Positions 10,385-12,975 of a stretch of DNA of 12,975 nucleotides are shown piece by piece; positions within the stretch are counted from its first letter, which is position 1, and each line of letters begins with the position of its first letter. The translations under genes were made by a program, and so were the position numbers. Source of the stretch: Gammaproteobacteria bacterium RIFCSPLOWO2_02_FULL_56_15 (lineage in GTDB: Bacteria > Pseudomonadota > Gammaproteobacteria > Eutrophobiales > Eutrophobiaceae); NCBI GenBank assembly GCA_001801825.1, contig MGYR01000021.1, forward strand, positions 571 through 13,545. Direction: 5' to 3'. The notes below the pieces were generated by a model that saw only the letters and a program-made list of their open reading frames with translations, was not told the origin of the DNA and did not search any database.

Positions 10385-10517
10385 CCTGAATTTACCCGAA
10401 CGGTCAAAGAGTCAGCGAGCAGTGTACATACATATGCCGGTTATTGACTTATAATTTGCAAAGCTCAGGAATAGACATAGTCGCCTCCCACTTGGCGGCA
10501 CACATTACAGGTTCGAA
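10379..10517. repeat. 10-bp inverted repeat flanking a divergent control region
   Basis: TTCGAACCTG (10379-10388) and its exact reverse complement CAGGTTCGAA (10508-10517) lie 119 bases apart. Each divergent gene therefore has CAGGTTCGAA in its own reading direction: at the -35 for the minus gene and at the ribosome site for the plus gene. Each arm contains the palindrome TTCGAA. It may be a paired regulator site or chance. Confidence 0.45.
10427..10455 (+). promoter_or_regulatory. Possible promoter of the DUF4124 gene
   Basis: A perfect TATAAT at 10450-10455 follows CATACA (10427-10432, 3 of 6) with a 17-base spacer. Transcription would start near 10462, leaving a leader of about 58 bases before the ATG at 10521. 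A TTGACT at 10444-10449 abuts the -10 and has no good partner downstream. Confidence 0.4.
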
Positions 10518-10520
10518 AAG

Positions 10521-10982
10521 ATGAAGAGATCACGCAGAGTAATATTCACTGGCTTGGGCGCAGTGCTGAGTCTGTCCCTATGTTACAGCGCCGGCGCCGA
10601 TATCTATAAATGGGTGGATGAGGAAGGGAATGTCGTGTATTCCCAACAGCCGCCGGTGGATAAGGAAGCAGAAACCATCAAGGCTCCAGCCAGTATCCGG
10701 TCTGAAGAGGCATTGCAAAATCTTCGGGATCTGAAGATCAATAATGCGAAGGTGGATGAGAAAAGGAAAAAGCAACTGGAGGAGAAAAAGCAGGCAGTCG
10801 AGGAAAGCCGCGTAAACGAGGAAAACTGTAAGAAAGGTGAGGCGATGCTGGCCAGTTTTTCCACGCGTCCGACCGTGCAGTTGGTCCAGGAAGACGGCAG
10901 TCGGGTCAGGGCTACCGAGGCTGAGCGCCAGCAGCGGATCGCCGAGGCCCGGGCCATTATTAAGGAATTCTGTAAGGAATAA
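10521..10982 (+). CDS. Secreted DUF4124 protein with coiled-coil tail
   Basis: Small exported protein of unknown function. Basic residues (KRSRR) and a hydrophobic core (8-20) lead to a likely signal peptidase I site after AGA (residue 26). C21 sits in LSLC, a poor lipobox, so a lipoprotein is less likely. Residues 27-46, DIYKWVDEEGNVVYSQQPP, are a clear DUF4124 motif. Residues about 60-110 are highly charged, rich in Lys and Glu, and likely form a coiled coil; a second helix covers 131-150. C103 and C151 are the only mature cysteines and could form a disulfide. The AGG at 10509-10511, inside the inverted repeat, serves as ribosome site 9 bases before the ATG. DUF4124 proteins often occur near envelope and pilus genes; no specific role can be given. 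Confidence 0.85.
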   Translation: MKRSRRVIFTGLGAVLSLSLCYSAGADIYKWVDEEGNVVYSQQPPVDKEAETIKAPASIRSEEALQNLRDLKINNAKVDEKRKKQLEEKKQAVEESRVNEENCKKGEAMLASFSTRPTVQLVQEDGSRVRATEAERQQRIAEARAIIKEFCKE

Positions 10983-11054
10983 GCAGAAACCTATGGCGAC
11001 ATCAAGCAATTTGTGGATGCTGTGTCTTGGTCGGCATGCTGGCAAAAACCCGTA

Positions 11055-11076
11055 GGGGCAACCCTCGTGGTTGCCC
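11055..11076. repeat. REP-like palindrome between DUF4124 gene and pilY1
   Basis: GGGCAACC (11056-11063) and GGTTGCCC (11069-11076) form a perfect 8-bp GC-rich stem with the 5-base loop CTCGT, just after ACCCGTAG. No T-run follows on the plus strand; on the minus strand TTTTT comes about 9 bases after the stem, too far for a standard terminator. The form (GTAGGGGCAACC...GGTTGCCC) resembles dispersed palindromic repeats I have met in other bacterial genomes. It lies between two convergent genes and may still protect or end their transcripts. Confidence 0.55.
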
Positions 11077-11099
11077 TGGAATAAGTCATTGTCAGGAGC

Positions 11100-12975
11100 C
11101 TACTCGATCTCCTTGTACCAGAACTTCCGCAACCGGGTATTCAGCTCGGAACCCGGAGGCGTGTCTACGGCCACACCGGAGATGACGCCCTCATGGATCT
11201 GGCCGTCGATCTCCACGACCACCGGTACCGGCGAGGGCAGATAGCCTCCTCCGGGATGTACCTCGAAGCGGTCAGCGGCAGTAATCGTGCCATCGATATT
11301 CTGATCCAGCAACGAAGTGGCATCTTCAAAGATGATTTTGTATTGCCTGGCGATGCCGAGATTGCTCTCACAGGTGAGCAGTGGTTCGTTGCTGGGCAGG
11401 TTGGTATTGAAGAAGGTGACGCTGTTCAGCGTTACGGAATTACCGACTACTTTTTCCCCTTCATCCAGGGTGATGTACCAACCGGTACTTGCGTTCAGCG
11501 CGGTGGTTGCGTCACTCGGAGTTACCCCGGTACCGCAGGCCGAGGCGTCCTGGATGCAGTTGGTAGTCGCATCAAAGAGGGCAGGCAGATCCGGATTGGG
11601 TGAGGTGGATCCGGCCTCGGTGATGGTCGCTTCGTTTCCATCCGAGCTGTCCGTACCCCGGATCGGGCTGGTCTGGATGCCGGTATCCTTGAACATGTAC
11701 ATCCGGTTGGTCACACTGGTGTCAAAGGGATGTTCGCGGTCCCCGCTGCCGATGAGCACGGCATCGAAACCTAGTTCTGAATGAACCACATCCGGCGGGA
11801 ACAGGAATTTCCGTAAGCCGCCGGGAATGTCGGAGGTATCCGCTACGGAGGCCAGCAAGGTTACCGTCCAGTTATCGACATCCTCATCGTCCATATCGAC
11901 ACGCCACATGTTGCCACCGGTGTCACCAACGTACGATCGGTTATCGATAGAGCTGTTCCGGTCTGGTATCACAACCATATCGGAGGGGATGGCATAGTCC
12001 ATGCCACTCACTACGTGAAAAGTATCTGCTCCAGTGTCGCTGGCTGCGGGCCCCGCCTGCCAGAGCAGAACGCCGGTGAACGCATCCAGGACGAAGATCC
12101 CCCGTCCCATGGCACGGGGATAAGCGGCGCCGGCGGTCACACCGGCGCTGCTCACGGCGGTGATCGCGGCAGGGTCCACATCCTCCACCAGTGGGTCGTA
12201 GCCCGCCCCGAAGACGAGGACCGGATTTCCCTGGGCCTTGATGGTGGTTACCCTGGGAGCCGACCAGGTAAACCCAAGTTCCGGAAAATCGGCATTGCTC
12301 TTGCGCCACAACAGTTCAGGGGCATCCGGATCCGTCACGTCCAGGGCGTAGAGGAAACGGCCGCCCCGGCGCATGGAGATGAAGAGGATGACCCGGTCAC
12401 CGCTGCTATCGGCCGGATCCAGGGCGTTGTCTTCATTGGCATCCAGCGAGTAGACACCAATACTGCCATCCGCAAAATAGTCTTTCTTGTTGCTGCTGCT
12501 GACGGTTGGTTCGTTGTTCCGCAAGCGGAGTAGATCGGGGAAGAATTCTTCCGGGATGAATCCCCAGACTTCCTGTCCCGGCAGGGGTTCTCCGGTGGCA
12601 CTCTGGACCAGCCCGCCCTTGACCGCCCGGAAGACCGCATCGTTGCTGCCATAGAAAATAAAAACATCATCGTTATTGATAACATCATCCGCCGTGCCGC
12701 GGACCTCGTCCAGACCCGCGCCATGGCGGTTGTAGTTGATGACCGCCGGCCGGGAATGCAGCACGTCTCCATGGATCGACGCCCGGACATCAAATGGCGC
12801 AGTCCCGGTACCGTCGCTGTTTTCATCGGCGAAGTTATCCGCGCCGCGCACCCATTCGATCAGGTTATCCCTCTCCGAGTCGGAACCGGTCCCGCTGGAC
12901 GCGGTGATGGTGCCCGTTGCATCCCCTTGATCCGGGGATACGGAATAAGTAAAGGTATCGCTATCGATCAGGGTG
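11100..12975 (-). CDS. pilY1: PilY1-type pilus-tip protein, C-terminal part
   Basis: C-terminal 624 residues of a PilY1/PilC-like protein; the open frame crosses the right edge, so the signal peptide and any von Willebrand A domain are outside the window. PilY1 works with the minor pilins at the tip of type IV pili in extension, adhesion and surface sensing. Diagnostic stretches are IHGDVLHSRPAVI just after the opening region, MRRGGRFLYALDVTDP (about 12327-12374), YVGDTGGNMWRVD (about 11890-11935) and GSGDREHPFD (about 11730-11765), consistent with a beta-propeller. Two EF-hand-like loops appear: one starting DANEDNALDPAD (12408-12443) and one reading DQNIDGTITAAD (11271-11306). The protein ends LRKFWYKEIE. 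The GTG at 12851 is only an internal codon. The expected downstream pilY2 and pilE are missing. Confidence 0.93.
   Translation of the reverse strand, partial: TLIDSDTFTYSVSPDQGDATGTITASSGTGSDSERDNLIEWVRGADNFADENSDGTGTAPFDVRASIHGDVLHSRPAVINYNRHGAGLDEVRGTADDVINNDDVFIFYGSNDAVFRAVKGGLVQSATGEPLPGQEVWGFIPEEFFPDLLRLRNNEPTVSSSNKKDYFADGSIGVYSLDANEDNALDPADSSGDRVILFISMRRGGRFLYALDVTDPDAPELLWRKSNADFPELGFTWSAPRVTTIKAQGNPVLVFGAGYDPLVEDVDPAAITAVSSAGVTAGAAYPRAMGRGIFVLDAFTGVLLWQAGPAASDTGADTFHVVSGMDYAIPSDMVVIPDRNSSIDNRSYVGDTGGNMWRVDMDDEDVDNWTVTLLASVADTSDIPGGLRKFLFPPDVVHSELGFDAVLIGSGDREHPFDTSVTNRMYMFKDTGIQTSPIRGTDSSDGNEATITEAGSTSPNPDLPALFDATTNCIQDASACGTGVTPSDATTALNASTGWYITLDEGEKVVGNSVTLNSVTFFNTNLPSNEPLLTCESNLGIARQYKIIFEDATSLLDQNIDGTITAADRFEVHPGGGYLPSPVPVVVEIDGQIHEGVISGVAVDTPPGSELNTRLRKFWYKEIE

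Noticed and set aside
10300..10407. Longer form of the glutaredoxin-like protein starting at 10407
   Set aside because: That start is a TTG, would place 36 residues before the signal peptide, and would span the TATAAT promoter element.
10993..11055. 20-codon open frame after the DUF4124 gene
   Set aside because: It has no ribosome site or family resemblance, and its stop lies at the edge of the REP-like palindrome.
11193..11784. Plus-strand open frames opposite pilY1
   Set aside because: They are antisense to a clearly conserved PilY1 reading frame, and their translations show no recognisable domain.

Overview
The window is a piece of gammaproteobacterial chromosome, judged by protein sequences and above all by gene order. 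The run (rpmA end)-obgE-proB-rpsT-murJ-ribF-ileS-lspA-ispH, followed by a type IV pilus gene reading the other way, matches the arrangement I know from Pseudomonas aeruginosa and other Gammaproteobacteria. I cannot name the genus. No tRNA, rRNA, CRISPR array, insertion sequence or prophage gene is visible, and no gene-free stretch exceeds 300 bases.

Layout. Bases 1-60 hold what is probably the last codon of rpmA and a clear rho-independent terminator. Bases 124-2291 carry obgE (ribosome assembly GTPase) and proB (proline synthesis), overlapping by 4 bases. rpsT (ribosomal protein S20) lies convergent to them on the minus strand at 2369-2632; it starts with TTG and has a well-formed sigma-70 promoter. 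From 2900 to 9797 on the plus strand come murJ (lipid II flippase), ribF (FMN/FAD synthesis), ileS (isoleucyl-tRNA synthetase), lspA (lipoprotein signal peptidase) and ispH (last step of the MEP isoprenoid pathway). ribF has a near-consensus promoter inside the end of murJ.

From 9798 to the end the content becomes accessory and linked to the cell envelope. Two small secreted proteins are transcribed divergently: a minus-strand one joining a DUF4124-like Cys-containing segment to a CPAC glutaredoxin-like domain, and a plus-strand DUF4124 protein with a charged coiled-coil tail. Beyond a REP-like palindrome lies the C-terminal part of a PilY1-type pilus-tip protein on the minus strand, running off the right edge. 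In P. aeruginosa pilY2, pilE (between pilY1 and ispH) and an fkpB-type gene (between lspA and ispH) occupy this neighbourhood; none of the three is present here.

Most of the window is ordinary housekeeping. The parts most worth a second look are the divergent DUF4124/glutaredoxin pair beside pilY1, the inverted repeat in its shared control region, two calcium-loop-like motifs in PilY1, and several leader hairpins. All promoter calls were made by eye against the sigma-70 consensus.
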